The notes under the pieces: generated by a model
The model's database searches: none
Told to the model about the DNA's origin: nothing
Seen by the model: the letters and a program-made list of their open reading frames with translations, nothing else
Assembly: GCA_046328475.1 (NCBI GenBank)
Contig: JAXLWN010000015.1
Coordinates: 44,609-108,608 of the forward strand
Direction: 5' to 3'
DNA from: CADCWN01 sp046328475
GTDB taxonomy: Bacteria > Chloroflexota > Chloroflexia > Thermomicrobiales > CADCWN01
DNA: 64,000 nt
Made by a program: the position numbers and the translations under genes
Shown: piece after piece, positions 18,101-25,634 of the stretch
How the letters are laid out: each line of letters starts with the position of its first letter
How positions within the stretch are numbered: position 1 is the first letter of the stretch

Positions 18101-18975
18101 TAGCGCAGCTCGATCGAGCGATGTGGCGGTGGGTGCTTGATGACGTTGGCGAACTGCTCCTGCAGGCGCATGTGCTCGCCGGCCGGGAGATAGGCGGCCA
18201 GCGTGGTGCCGACGATGCGCTGCGGGTCGGCCCCGAGCAGCTCGCCCGCCGCCGTGTTCGCCTCCAGGATGCGCCCATCGGCGGTGTGAACGAGGATCGT
18301 ATCGGGCGACTGCTCCACCAGGGCGCGGGCACGCGCCTCGGTCTCCACCAGCCGCGCGTTGAGGCGCGCGTTCAGCAGCGCGACCGCCACGCCCCCCGCG
18401 AAGATCGTCACCGAGTCGATATCGTCGTTGTCGAACGGGAGTGCGGCCGGGCGGTAGGCGTTCAGCACCCCCAGCAGCAACGAGTCGGCGCAAATCGGCA
18501 CGCTCAGGATGGAGAAGGTGTCGGCGGCCCGCCCCGCGCCGTCGCGCGCGGGCGGCGTGACCTGCTGCAACAGCCGCGACTCGGCGTTGCGCGCCGTCTG
18601 CGCGGCGATGTCGCCGTCGAGCATCAGGGGGATGGCGGCGGAGCGCATACCGGGCCACGCCGCGCGCGACCCGTAGCCGTAGCGCCAGCGCAGGCGCACC
18701 TCCCGCTGCCCATCGGCTATGATGGCGGTGTCGAAGGTGTAGCAGACAATCGCGGGGTCGCCGCCGAGCACATCGCGCAGCAAATCGGCCGCCAGCGGGA
18801 CGATCGCCTCCTCGTCGCGCTCCGCCCCGGTCTGGAGTCGGACCTCGGCCTCCAGCAGCAGGCGATGCGCCCGCGCGCGGCGCTCCAACGGGCTATCGGC
18901 GGGCACCACAGCGCTGGGCGCGGGCGCTTGCCCGGTCGCGCTGGCTGGCTGGGTACTCCTGGCGAGTGCCGACAT
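15175..18975 (-). CDS. Multi-sensor c-di-GMP enzyme: GAF-PAS-GAF-GAF-HD-GYP-GAF-GGDEF
   Basis: 1266 residues, no membrane segment. Approximate order: GAF (40-210), PAS (215-335), GAF (345-490), GAF (505-660), HD-GYP (675-850), GAF (910-1075), GGDEF (1080-1250). The HD-GYP site is complete: HD at 730-731 in LLHDIGKIG and HHEWYNGSGYP at about 783-793. The cyclase site YGGDEF (1163-1167) is intact, with the inhibitory I-site RETD (1154-1157) five residues before it. The protein should therefore both degrade and make c-di-GMP, under control of small-molecule or redox signals. Most tandem enzymes pair GGDEF with EAL; HD-GYP in mid-chain ahead of GGDEF is less common. ATG 18975 has GGGGAG very close by, so the exact start is uncertain. 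Confidence 0.92.
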   Translation of the reverse strand: MSALARSTQPASATGQAPAPSAVVPADSPLERRARAHRLLLEAEVRLQTGAERDEEAIVPLAADLLRDVLGGDPAIVCYTFDTAIIADGQREVRLRWRYGYGSRAAWPGMRSAAIPLMLDGDIAAQTARNAESRLLQQVTPPARDGAGRAADTFSILSVPICADSLLLGVLNAYRPAALPFDNDDIDSVTIFAGGVAVALLNARLNARLVETEARARALVEQSPDTILVHTADGRILEANTAAGELLGADPQRIVGTTLAAYLPAGEHMRLQEQFANVIKHPPPHRSIELRYHRPDGTNGHLQARTQPLHEAAEDGSPLLQTIARDMTAEFQQRQELETKVRELDLLINVGENLNSSLQLESVLKKTLRALTAVVACPTAAIRLYDESRQLLLPVGVQGWPAGEEAPLPLPIAHGPIGAAVLAGRIVFLPDTNRAAGIPSMSQPQSPRAMLIVPFMRGKEPLGCFILLRPLGQRFSDEERRLAAAVARQTAIAIENARLFGRVQRQLKQITELQGITADLVADLDLDPTLDRICLTLASLLGAEKTAVRFLSEDGERLTLEAHYGLSPIALDAFYDTPANLGEHGEALRQRECIVTPDLRHAPAERFRDLLLAEGIVANCTVPIVGKGRAPLGVLNAAWTTPHQPRPEEIELVRTYANYAAAAIENARLYNRTRELYLAGVQSLAATVDARDAYTHRHSRNVAFYAREMGRELGLSQEEIETIELAALLHDIGKIGISDAILGKAGKLSTSEMSVMITHATQGAAILSVNTALERLVPLVRHHHEWYNGSGYPDRLAGEAIPIGAAIIGVADAFDTMTTDRAYRRARTLEVARSELAKGAGKQFHPRVVEAFLRVIDRDDILGAAYLQHLRERGTASLATGMLTLAEAGQADHQTTGNLQPPATDLPDAGQIRPQHLKELTVLHHLARTVGTITDLKRFLDSAVDLIRRELGYADCAILLREEESNQLVIQSITGFDASFRGRRFTLEQGLLGQVVREGQLYNVPDTHHDPRYTEWLPTNNSAMLAPLIESGQEGGQAIGVVVIESSRQAAFSAEDEMTLETIANQLTTGIAVARLHDREKRAAITDGLTGVYNHRYFYQKLEQELSGARANNATLTILIMDVNGLKALNDTHGHLAGDSALRIVASILRDCTRETDTVARYGGDEFAVILPGATVEEARRLSERMRMRLLANRTASNGIPLAPITVSVGVATFPTDGPRAATLVAVADERMYEQKHAGRAEALPSEMSDGRTAQRRRVLSQLREP

Positions 18976-19314
18976 CTCTCCCCTTATCTAAAGTCCCGGC
19001 GAAAGGGTGGTGCCGCTGGACAATTGCGATTGTTGGCTATGAGCAGTATCACTACTTTTGTCGAGTATACGGGGGGCCAGCATCGCCTCTCTATAAGCAA
19101 TAGGTCCCGACGGTACCCGCCAGATCAGACCGTCCGTTTGGCTGATCGTCTCGTACTTCTGTCCCGGCCTCCGTACGTTCTGTCTGGGGTGCGTTCGCGC
19201 CCCGCCCGGAGCGCACGTCTGCACCCGCGCCGTCGTCTCTTTGCCGCTTGCTTGTTCGGTGATGGTGCAGCCGAGGTGATGCCGCCGACGCGCAAGTACC
19301 AGGGATGGTTCCAC
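18976..19314. other. Spacer between hydantoinase and c-di-GMP gene
   Basis: Both flanking genes read on the minus strand, so this is the 5' region of the c-di-GMP enzyme. It is less GC-rich and contains a TATACT on the minus strand near 19056, but no matching -35. One 108-codon frame fills it, with composition unlike a protein and no ribosome site. Confidence 0.4.
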
Positions 19315-20700
19315 TTACAGTAGCTGCGTCGCGCCGCGCGCCAGGAGTTGACCGCTGCCGGGTTGGGCGAGGACCGTATCGTCGCGGAAGGCGATTTCGC
19401 CGCGCCGCAGGGTGATGGTGGGCCAGCCGGTGACGGACCAGCCTGCGTAGACCGAGTAGTCGCAGTTCGACTTAAGCATGTCATTTGTGATGGTGCGCGT
19501 CAGGTCGGGGTCGAAGACGACGATATCGGCGTCGCTGCCGATGGCGATGGTGCCCTTGCGCGGGTAGAGCCCGAAGAGTTTGGCCGTGTTGGTTGCGGTT
19601 ACTTCGACCAGTCGACTGAGCGAGAGTCGCCCGGTGCGCACACCCTCCGAGTAGAGCATCGGCAGCATCGTCTGCAAGTTCTCGGTGCCGGGGCGCAGCC
19701 GGGCGATCGAGAGGTCGGGGTCGAGCTTCGCGGCCAGCGACCAGGGCGCGTGGTCGGTGCAGACGGTGTGGACTGTCCCGGCCTGGAGGCCGTGCCAGAT
19801 CGCGGCCACGTCGCTCGCTTCGCGCAGCGGCGGCTGCCCGACATACTTCGCGCCGTCCGGCTCCGCGAGGCGCTCGCTGGTCAGGTGCAGGTAGAGCGGG
19901 CGCGTCTCCACATAGATAGGAAGCCCGCGCGACTGCGCCTCCGCGCAGACCGCCAGTGCCCGCTCGCAGGAGAGGTGGACGACATAGACCGGAGCGCCGG
20001 TCGCCTCGGCGATCGCCACCGCGCGCTGCGTGGCCACGACCTCGGAGACGATCGGGCGGCTGGCACCGTAGTGGCGCAGCGAGGTCTGTCCCCTGCCCGT
20101 CAGATCGGCCACGGCGTCCGCGAGGAGGGCGAAGTCCTCGCAGTGGATCAGCGTGAGCAGTTGGTTGGCCCCGGCGCGGCGAGTCGCCTCGACATAGCGG
20201 CCGATCTGCCGGTCGAAGCCCGCCATCGACATGAAGTACTTGATCGTGTTGCAGCCCTGGCCGAGCAGTTGGGGAATCTGATCGAGGGTTTCGTCGGTCA
20301 GGTCCACCAGCACGGGATGGAGGAAATAGTCGGCGCTGGCCTGCTCCGCCGCCAGCGCTGCCTCGCGCGCCAGCGCCGCGAACGGCGTCTCCCCCGCCCC
20401 CGGGAAGGTCATGTTGCCGAGCGTGGTCACGCCGCCCGCCAGCGCCGCCGCCGAGCCGCTGGTGAAGTCGTCCACCCAGCGCGGCCCGCTCGTCGTCGCC
20501 CCTGGCGGGCTGGTGAGGTGGACGTGGGCGTCGATCACGCCGGGGAGCAGCAGTTTCCCGGTTGCGTCGATCTCGTTCGCGGCGGTCATCTCGCCGCCGA
20601 GTTGCGCCACGCGGCCTGCGGCGATGCCGACATCAACGGCGGATTCGCCACCGGCGGTGACAACGCGGCCGTTGCGGATGACGAGATCGAGTTGGGGCAT
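19315..20700 (-). CDS. Dihydropyrimidinase/hydantoinase-type cyclic amidohydrolase
   Basis: 461 residues, the family norm. The binuclear metal site is visible: DAHVHL (residues 57-62), the carbamylated lysine in TIKYFMSMAG, HCEDF, VVHLSCE and CTDHAPW. These enzymes open the ring of hydantoins, dihydropyrimidines or allantoin. Substrate loops do not decide among dihydropyrimidinase, D-hydantoinase and allantoinase; the KYFMS context favours the first two. AAAGGAGG lies four to five bases before the ATG. A matching N-carbamoyl hydrolase is encoded at 51939, far away. The next gene upstream in the same direction is an SDR separated by a repeat hairpin. Confidence 0.88.
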   Translation of the reverse strand: MPQLDLVIRNGRVVTAGGESAVDVGIAAGRVAQLGGEMTAANEIDATGKLLLPGVIDAHVHLTSPPGATTSGPRWVDDFTSGSAAALAGGVTTLGNMTFPGAGETPFAALAREAALAAEQASADYFLHPVLVDLTDETLDQIPQLLGQGCNTIKYFMSMAGFDRQIGRYVEATRRAGANQLLTLIHCEDFALLADAVADLTGRGQTSLRHYGASRPIVSEVVATQRAVAIAEATGAPVYVVHLSCERALAVCAEAQSRGLPIYVETRPLYLHLTSERLAEPDGAKYVGQPPLREASDVAAIWHGLQAGTVHTVCTDHAPWSLAAKLDPDLSIARLRPGTENLQTMLPMLYSEGVRTGRLSLSRLVEVTATNTAKLFGLYPRKGTIAIGSDADIVVFDPDLTRTITNDMLKSNCDYSVYAGWSVTGWPTITLRRGEIAFRDDTVLAQPGSGQLLARGATQLL

Positions 20701-20720
20701 GGGGCCTCCTTTGGGTGATA

Positions 20721-20836
20721 GAGCAGGAGAAGAGGGGAACAGGGGAACAGGAGATGGGGTGAGTGACCCTTACTCGGAGAGCGATAGCCTTCGGGAGCGA
20801 TTTCTCCTGTTCTCCTCTTCTCCTGCTCTCCTGTTC
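20721..20836. repeat. 8-mer tandem repeat, inverted pair
   Basis: AGGGGAAC-type words (20721-20754) are mirrored by CTCCTGTT/CTCCTCTT words (20803-20836), able to fold as a long hairpin with about 48 bases between. It lies between the SDR stop and the hydantoinase start, ending 10 bases before the latter's ribosome site. Confidence 0.75.
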
Positions 20837-20845
20837 ATCCGCTCG

Positions 20846-21643
20846 TCAGTGCGCCCGCGCCTGCGCCCGCTTCACGATGCCGGGGACGATGCGGCGCGGG
20901 AGGAGGCGGGGCATGATGGTCGTGAGCCAGTTGCTGGCACCGGGGATGATGACCGCTTGCCCGCGCATGAGGCCAGCGTAGGCTGCCTGGGCGACGGTGC
21001 CGACATCCATGATCTCGCGCCCGCGCACGAGGCGCGACTCTTCCATCTGGGCGCGGGATTGGAAGCCGGTGCTGGTCGGGCCGGGGCAGAGGGCGGTGAC
21101 GGTGACGCCGGTGCCCGCCAGCTCGCTGTTGAGCGCCTCGGAGAAGGAGAGGACGTAGGCTTTGGTGGCGTAGTAGGTCGCCATCAGCGGGCCGGGGAGG
21201 AAGGCGGCGGTCGAGGCGAGGTTCAGCACCTTGCCCCGGCGTCGCGCGAGCATCCCCGGCAGCAGGCGGTGGGTCAGCTCGGTCAGCGCGGCGATATTGA
21301 CCCGGATCATGCGCAGTTGCTCGCCCAGGTCGATCTCCTGGAACTTGCCGTAAGCGGCGAACCCGGCGTTGTTGACCAGCACATCCACGTCGATTTCCAA
21401 CTTCGCCAGGTATTCTACGACTTCGGCGGAGGACTCCGGCAACGCCAGATCGGCGGGGATGGAGATGCAGCGGATATCGTGTTGCGCGGAAAGCCCTTCA
21501 CCGAGCGCGATCAACTTCTCTTCGGTGCGCGCCACCAGCACCAGATCGAAGCCGTGCGCCGCGAAGACCTTCGCCAACTCCTCGCCGATCCCGCCCGACG
21601 CCCCGGTGACGAGGGCCGTCCTGCCCCTGTGGCTCGCTGCCAT
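20846..21643 (-). CDS. Short-chain dehydrogenase/reductase, DltE/YqjQ-like
   Basis: 265 residues, classical SDR. The cofactor loop is TGASGGIGEELAK, the NNAG motif is VLVNNAGFAAYG, and the catalytic Ser-Tyr-Lys are in LASTAAF and YYATKAY. Because the residue after the second strand is Arg (LVLVARTEEKL), NADP(H) is likely preferred. The closest general match is the DltE/short-chain acyl dehydrogenase cluster; substrate unknown. Start: ATG 21643 with GAGG five bases before; the longer TTG start would be encoded in repeat DNA. Confidence 0.87.
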   Translation of the reverse strand: MAASHRGRTALVTGASGGIGEELAKVFAAHGFDLVLVARTEEKLIALGEGLSAQHDIRCISIPADLALPESSAEVVEYLAKLEIDVDVLVNNAGFAAYGKFQEIDLGEQLRMIRVNIAALTELTHRLLPGMLARRRGKVLNLASTAAFLPGPLMATYYATKAYVLSFSEALNSELAGTGVTVTALCPGPTSTGFQSRAQMEESRLVRGREIMDVGTVAQAAYAGLMRGQAVIIPGASNWLTTIMPRLLPRRIVPGIVKRAQARAH

Positions 21644-21657
21644 GTAGACCTCTGCGA

Positions 21658-21692
21658 GGTTCAAAGTTCAAAGTTCAACGTTCAAGGTTCGC
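21658..21692. repeat. Heptamer tandem repeat before the SDR start
   Basis: Five copies of GTTCAA(A/C/G) at 7-base steps lie 15-50 bases upstream of the SDR ATG (minus strand). Confidence 0.75.
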
Positions 21693-21842
21693 ATGTCACT
21701 TGGGCTAATACGTGACTGCGCCGTTCCTGTCAAACGGGCGTCTGCTGCGTGACGGATGAGGGCCACATTCGTTCTTACCAAGGGCATCCTGCCCTGGCGG
21801 CGCGAGTGAACTTGCAGCGTGAATACATGCGCGCAGCCCAAC

Positions 21843-21871
21843 TTGCATCTAGCGCCGTCCTGCCATACCCT
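21843..21871 (+). promoter_or_regulatory. Candidate promoter of the malic enzyme gene
   Basis: TTGCAT (21843-21848), 17 bases, TACCCT (21866-21871). Matches sigma-70 consensus at 4 of 6 and 4 of 6 positions; start of transcription would be about 75 bases before the ATG. Confidence 0.4.
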
Positions 21872-21951
21872 GTGTGTGGATGAGAGGGAGCGAAACGACA
21901 AGCGCGATCTCCGATCGCCTGAGTGTCACCCGGTGTAGAGAGGATGGAGGC

Positions 21952-24474
21952 ATGAGCAATTTTGAGGAGTGGGCCGAGGCGCTCGGCTATCGTCAACGCT
22001 ATCGGGGTGTGATCGGCGTGGCCGCCAAGGTGCCGATCAAGGATCGCTCGGTTCTCAGCCTCGTCTATACGCCGGGTGTTGCCGAGCCTTGCCTCGACAT
22101 TGCCAAGGAACCCGACGCTTCGTTCGATCTGACCTCGCGCGGCAACACGGTGGCGATCGTCACCGATGGCTCGGCCCTCTTCGGGCGCGGCGACGCGCCG
22201 CCCGAGGCGGCGCTGCCGGTGCTGGAGGGCAAGTCGGTCCTCTTTAAGACCTTCGCCGGGATCGACGCTTTCCCGATCTGCCTCGGCACGCGCGATGTGC
22301 AGGAGATCATTCGCACCCTCTACGCCCTCACCCCGACCTTTGGGGCGATCGCGCTCGACAACATTGCCGCGCCCGCGTCGTTCACGATCGCGGATCACCT
22401 GGAGAAGGCGACCAACATCCCGGTCTTCTCCAACCAGCACCACGGGGCCGCCGTTGCCGTCCTCGCGGCGCTCTACAACGCCCTGAAGGTCGTCGGCAAG
22501 CGGATCGAGGAGGCGACAATCGTCGTCAACGGCGCGGGTGTCACCGGCATCGGTACCGCCCGCTTGCTGGTGCGCGCCAAGGCGAAGGAGGTCATCGTCC
22601 TCGACCGGGATGGCGCGCTGACGCCCTATCGCGGTGCGGGCATGCACTGGGCGAAGGCGTACCTGGCCAAAGAGACGAACCAGCAGCGTCGCAGCGGCGG
22701 CCTTGCCGACGTGCTGCGCGGGGCGGATGTCTTCATCGGGCTTTCGTCCGGTGGCGTGCTGACGGCGGACATGGTTCGCTCGATGGCCCCCGACCCGATC
22801 ATTTTCGCCTGCTCCGCGCCCGATCCCGAGATCGACCCGGAGGAGGCCCGCCGCGCCGGGGCGCGCGTGATCGCGACCAGCCGCTCCGACTACCCGAACC
22901 AACTCGACCCGGCGCTCGTCTTCCCCGGTATCTTCCGCGGGTTGCTGGATGCGCGGGCGCGCAACATCAACATGGCGATCCTCGATGGCGCGGCCCGCGC
23001 GCTCGCCGCCGCTGTCTCCCCCGAGCGCCTGCACGCCGACCACATCGTGCCGCCGATCTTCGATTTCCGGGTGGCCCCGCTGATCGCGGCGGCGGTGGTG
23101 AAGGCGGCCAGCACCAGCGGCGAGGCCGGGCGCGATGTGGACCCGGGCCAGGAGTTGGAGCGCACGCGCCGGATCGTCTACGAAGGGCAGCGCACCAACG
23201 TCAGCGCCAATGGCTCCTCGCGCGTCGGCCGGGAAGCGCCGCTGCGCGACCGGGCGATCGACCTGCGGCGGCGCTACGGCGGGATGCTGGAGATCAAGAG
23301 CAAGATCCCGATCCGCGACCACCACATCCTGAACATGCTCTATGTCCCCCCGGCGGCGGTCGCCCCGGCCGAGGAAGTGCGCCGCGATCCCGATCGCGTC
23401 TACGACCTGACCGCGAAGGGGAATCTGGTGGCGATCGTCACCGATGGCAGCGCGGTCCTCGGCCTCGGCAACATCGGGCCGCAGGCGGCGCTGCCGGTGA
23501 TGGAAGGGAAGGCGGTCCTCTTCTCCACGCTCGGTGGCGTGGAGGCGTTCCCGATCTGCGTCGCCACCCAGGATACCGACGAGATCGTGGAGATTGTGAA
23601 GACGATCGCCCCGACCTTCGGCGGCGTGAACCTGGAGGACATCGCCGCGCCGCGCTGCTTCGAGATCGAGGCGAAGTTGCAGGCGGCGCTCGACATCCCG
23701 ATCTTCCACGACGACCAGCACGGCACCGCCGTCGTCACCCTCGCCGGGATGATCAACGCGCTGAAGATCGCCAACAAGCGGATGGAGGATGTCCGCGTGG
23801 TGATCAACGGCGCGGGCGCGGCGGGCGTGGCGGTCGCCAAGCTCCTGCTGAAGTACGGCGTCGGGGACGTCATCCTCTGCGACACGACCGGTTCGCTCTA
23901 TCGCGGTCGCACGAACCGGATGAATGCCTCCAAGGAAGAGATCGCCGCGATCACCAACAAGGACAATCTGGCCGGGAAGCTGGAGCAGGTGATCACCGGC
24001 ACGGATGTCTTCATCGGCCTCTCCGCGCCTGGCTCGCTGACGAAGGCGATGATCGCCGAGATGAACGCCGACCCGATCATCTTCGCCCTCGCCAACCCGA
24101 CGCCGGAGATCGATCCGCAACTGGCGATGGAGGCGGGCGCGCTGGTCGTCGCGACCGGGCGTTCCGACTATCCCAATCAGGTCAACAACTCGCTGGCGTT
24201 TCCCGGCATCTTCCGGGGCGCGCTCGACGCGAAGGCGCGCAACATCAACGACGAGATGAAGATCGCCGCCGCCGAGGCCATCGCCGCGCTGGTCGGCAAT
24301 CAGTTGCGCGCCGACTTCATCATCCCCGACAGCATCAGCCTGGAGGTGCCGCCGAAGGTCGCCGCCGCCGTGGCCCGCGCCGCCGCCGCCACCGGCGAGG
24401 CGCGCGTCCCGGTCGATCCCGAGGAGATCGAGAAGCGGACGTTCGGGATGCTGTACGAGGGTGTGACGGAGTGA
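21952..24474 (+). CDS. Double-length malic enzyme: degenerate plus intact malic enzyme units in one chain
   Basis: 840 residues from ATG 21952 (GGAGG just upstream), twice the normal bacterial malic enzyme. Two full units are joined head to tail. The C-terminal unit (about 425-840) keeps the catalytic set: Y464, K520, metal ligands E562/D563 (LEDIAAP), D588 (FHDDQHG), N715 (LANPTPE) and NQVNN at 742-746. The N-terminal unit (1-410) keeps Y39 (YTPGVAEPC), K94 and the dinucleotide loop NGAGVTGIG, but its metal ligands are gone (D136/N137 in LDNIAAP; N161/Q162 in FSNQHHG) and N715 corresponds to A289. The protein likely decarboxylates malate to pyruvate with NAD(P)+, the first unit acting structurally or as a regulator. 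No frameshift or stop separates the units. Confidence 0.92.
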   Translation: MSNFEEWAEALGYRQRYRGVIGVAAKVPIKDRSVLSLVYTPGVAEPCLDIAKEPDASFDLTSRGNTVAIVTDGSALFGRGDAPPEAALPVLEGKSVLFKTFAGIDAFPICLGTRDVQEIIRTLYALTPTFGAIALDNIAAPASFTIADHLEKATNIPVFSNQHHGAAVAVLAALYNALKVVGKRIEEATIVVNGAGVTGIGTARLLVRAKAKEVIVLDRDGALTPYRGAGMHWAKAYLAKETNQQRRSGGLADVLRGADVFIGLSSGGVLTADMVRSMAPDPIIFACSAPDPEIDPEEARRAGARVIATSRSDYPNQLDPALVFPGIFRGLLDARARNINMAILDGAARALAAAVSPERLHADHIVPPIFDFRVAPLIAAAVVKAASTSGEAGRDVDPGQELERTRRIVYEGQRTNVSANGSSRVGREAPLRDRAIDLRRRYGGMLEIKSKIPIRDHHILNMLYVPPAAVAPAEEVRRDPDRVYDLTAKGNLVAIVTDGSAVLGLGNIGPQAALPVMEGKAVLFSTLGGVEAFPICVATQDTDEIVEIVKTIAPTFGGVNLEDIAAPRCFEIEAKLQAALDIPIFHDDQHGTAVVTLAGMINALKIANKRMEDVRVVINGAGAAGVAVAKLLLKYGVGDVILCDTTGSLYRGRTNRMNASKEEIAAITNKDNLAGKLEQVITGTDVFIGLSAPGSLTKAMIAEMNADPIIFALANPTPEIDPQLAMEAGALVVATGRSDYPNQVNNSLAFPGIFRGALDAKARNINDEMKIAAAEAIAALVGNQLRADFIIPDSISLEVPPKVAAAVARAAAATGEARVPVDPEEIEKRTFGMLYEGVTE

Positions 24475-24561
24475 GGGTGTGAGCGTGAGGCGTGAGGGTA
24501 CGAGCATACGCTGGCAGAAGACACTGCGCGGTCGTCTACGCCCTCACGTCTTACGCTCCAC
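24473..24561. repeat. Heptamer tandem repeat, inverted pair
   Basis: GTGAGGG/GTGAGGC words at 7-base steps start right at the malic enzyme stop and are mirrored by CGCCCTCACGTCTTACGCTCC (24539-24559), which ends just before the next ribosome site. Confidence 0.7.
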
Positions 24562-24571
24562 GGGAGGAATG

Positions 24572-25564
24572 ATGAGTGCTCCACTGACCGTCGCCGATGT
24601 CGAGGCGGCGCAGGCGCGGATCGCGGGGCGGGTGCATCGCACGCCGCTCCTCTCCTCGCACACGCTCGGCGCGCGGATCGGGCTGACTGGCCCGGTTTGG
24701 CTGAAGGCCGAGAATTTGCAGAAGACCGGCTCGTTTAAGGTGCGCGGCGCGCTCAACAATATCGATCAACTCGATCCCGAGCAGAAGGCGCGCGGCGTGA
24801 TCACCGTCTCGGCCGGGAACCACGCGCAGGCAGTCGCCTGGGCCGCCGCGCAGGCAGGCGTCGCCGCGACGGTGGTGATGGCGGCGGCGGCGTCGCCGAT
24901 CAAGGCGGCTGCCACGCGCGGCTACGGTGCCGAGGTGATCCTGCACGGCGCGAACAACCACGAAGCGTTCGCCGAGATGCACCGCCTGCGCGAGGAGCGG
25001 GGGCTGACCTTCGTCCACCCCTTCGATTCGGCCACCACGGTCGCCGGGACGGGGACGGTGGGCCTGGAGATTCTGGAGGATCTGCCGAACCTGGGGCTCG
25101 GCGATGGGGCGGGGCGCGACACGGTCGTCGTCGGCATCGGCGGCGGCGGGCTGAGTTCCGGCCTTGCGTTCGCGCTCAAGTCGCTGCGCCCCGGCATCCG
25201 CGTCATCGGCGTCGAGCCGACCGGCGCGCCGGGGATGCACCTCGCGCTCCAGGCCGGGAAGGTGGTGCCGCTGACGAGCGGCACGACGATCGCCGACGGC
25301 CTCGCCGCGCCCTTCGTCGGCGAACTGAACCTCGCGCTCGTCCGTGAGTATGTGGACGAGGTGATCCTGCTCGAAGACGACGCGATCCTCGTCGGGGCGC
25401 GCTTCCTGCTCGAACGGGCCAAGCTGCTGGCCGAGCCCGCCGGTGCTGCCGCGACCGCCGCGCTGCTCACCGGCGCGGTCACGGTCGATCCGGGCGCGAC
25501 GGTCGTCTCGATCGTCAGCGGCGGCAATATCGATCCGGAGAAGCTGCGGCTGTACGTGGCGTGA
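24572..25564 (+). CDS. Threonine ammonia-lyase/serine dehydratase, catabolic type
   Basis: 330 residues, fold-type II PLP enzyme. The Schiff-base lysine is K56 in GSFKVRGA, the phosphate loop is GIGGGGLSSG, and SAGNHAQ binds substrate carboxylate. No ACT regulatory domain is present, so it is of the short, non-isoleucine-inhibited kind (TdcB or serine racemase-like) that makes 2-oxobutanoate or pyruvate plus ammonia. GGGAGGA precedes two in-frame ATGs (24569 and 24572); spacing favours the second. It follows the malic enzyme across a hairpin repeat, and both would yield pyruvate-family 2-oxoacids, so co-transcription is plausible. Confidence 0.88.
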   Translation: MSAPLTVADVEAAQARIAGRVHRTPLLSSHTLGARIGLTGPVWLKAENLQKTGSFKVRGALNNIDQLDPEQKARGVITVSAGNHAQAVAWAAAQAGVAATVVMAAAASPIKAAATRGYGAEVILHGANNHEAFAEMHRLREERGLTFVHPFDSATTVAGTGTVGLEILEDLPNLGLGDGAGRDTVVVGIGGGGLSSGLAFALKSLRPGIRVIGVEPTGAPGMHLALQAGKVVPLTSGTTIADGLAAPFVGELNLALVREYVDEVILLEDDAILVGARFLLERAKLLAEPAGAAATAALLTGAVTVDPGATVVSIVSGGNIDPEKLRLYVA

Positions 25565-25567
25565 GTC

Positions 25568-25634
25568 GGTGCGTCAGTGGATCAGTGGGTCAGTGCGTCA
25601 GTATGTCTGATCACTGACGCACTGACCCCTGCAC
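25568..25634. repeat. 8-mer tandem repeat between convergent genes, coding for a protein tail
   Basis: CAGTGCGT/CAGTGGAT words at 8-base steps (25568-25602) are mirrored at 25608-25634. The right arm encodes the last residues (VQGSVRQ) and stop of the SpoU methyltransferase on the minus strand. Confidence 0.75.

Noticed and set aside
18988..19314. A 108-codon minus-strand gene between hydantoinase and the c-di-GMP gene
   Set aside because: No ribosome site, composition unlike protein, and it fills a likely promoter region.
15145..19323. A very long plus-strand frame opposite the c-di-GMP enzyme
   Set aside because: It is rich in Arg, His, Gln and Pro without domains, typical of the complement of high-GC coding DNA. 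The minus-strand protein has intact catalytic motifs.
21952..24474. Two complementary half-active malic enzyme units that share catalysis
   Set aside because: On alignment the catalytic Lys is the one in EGK, present in both halves. The C-terminal unit has all key residues, so it should work alone.
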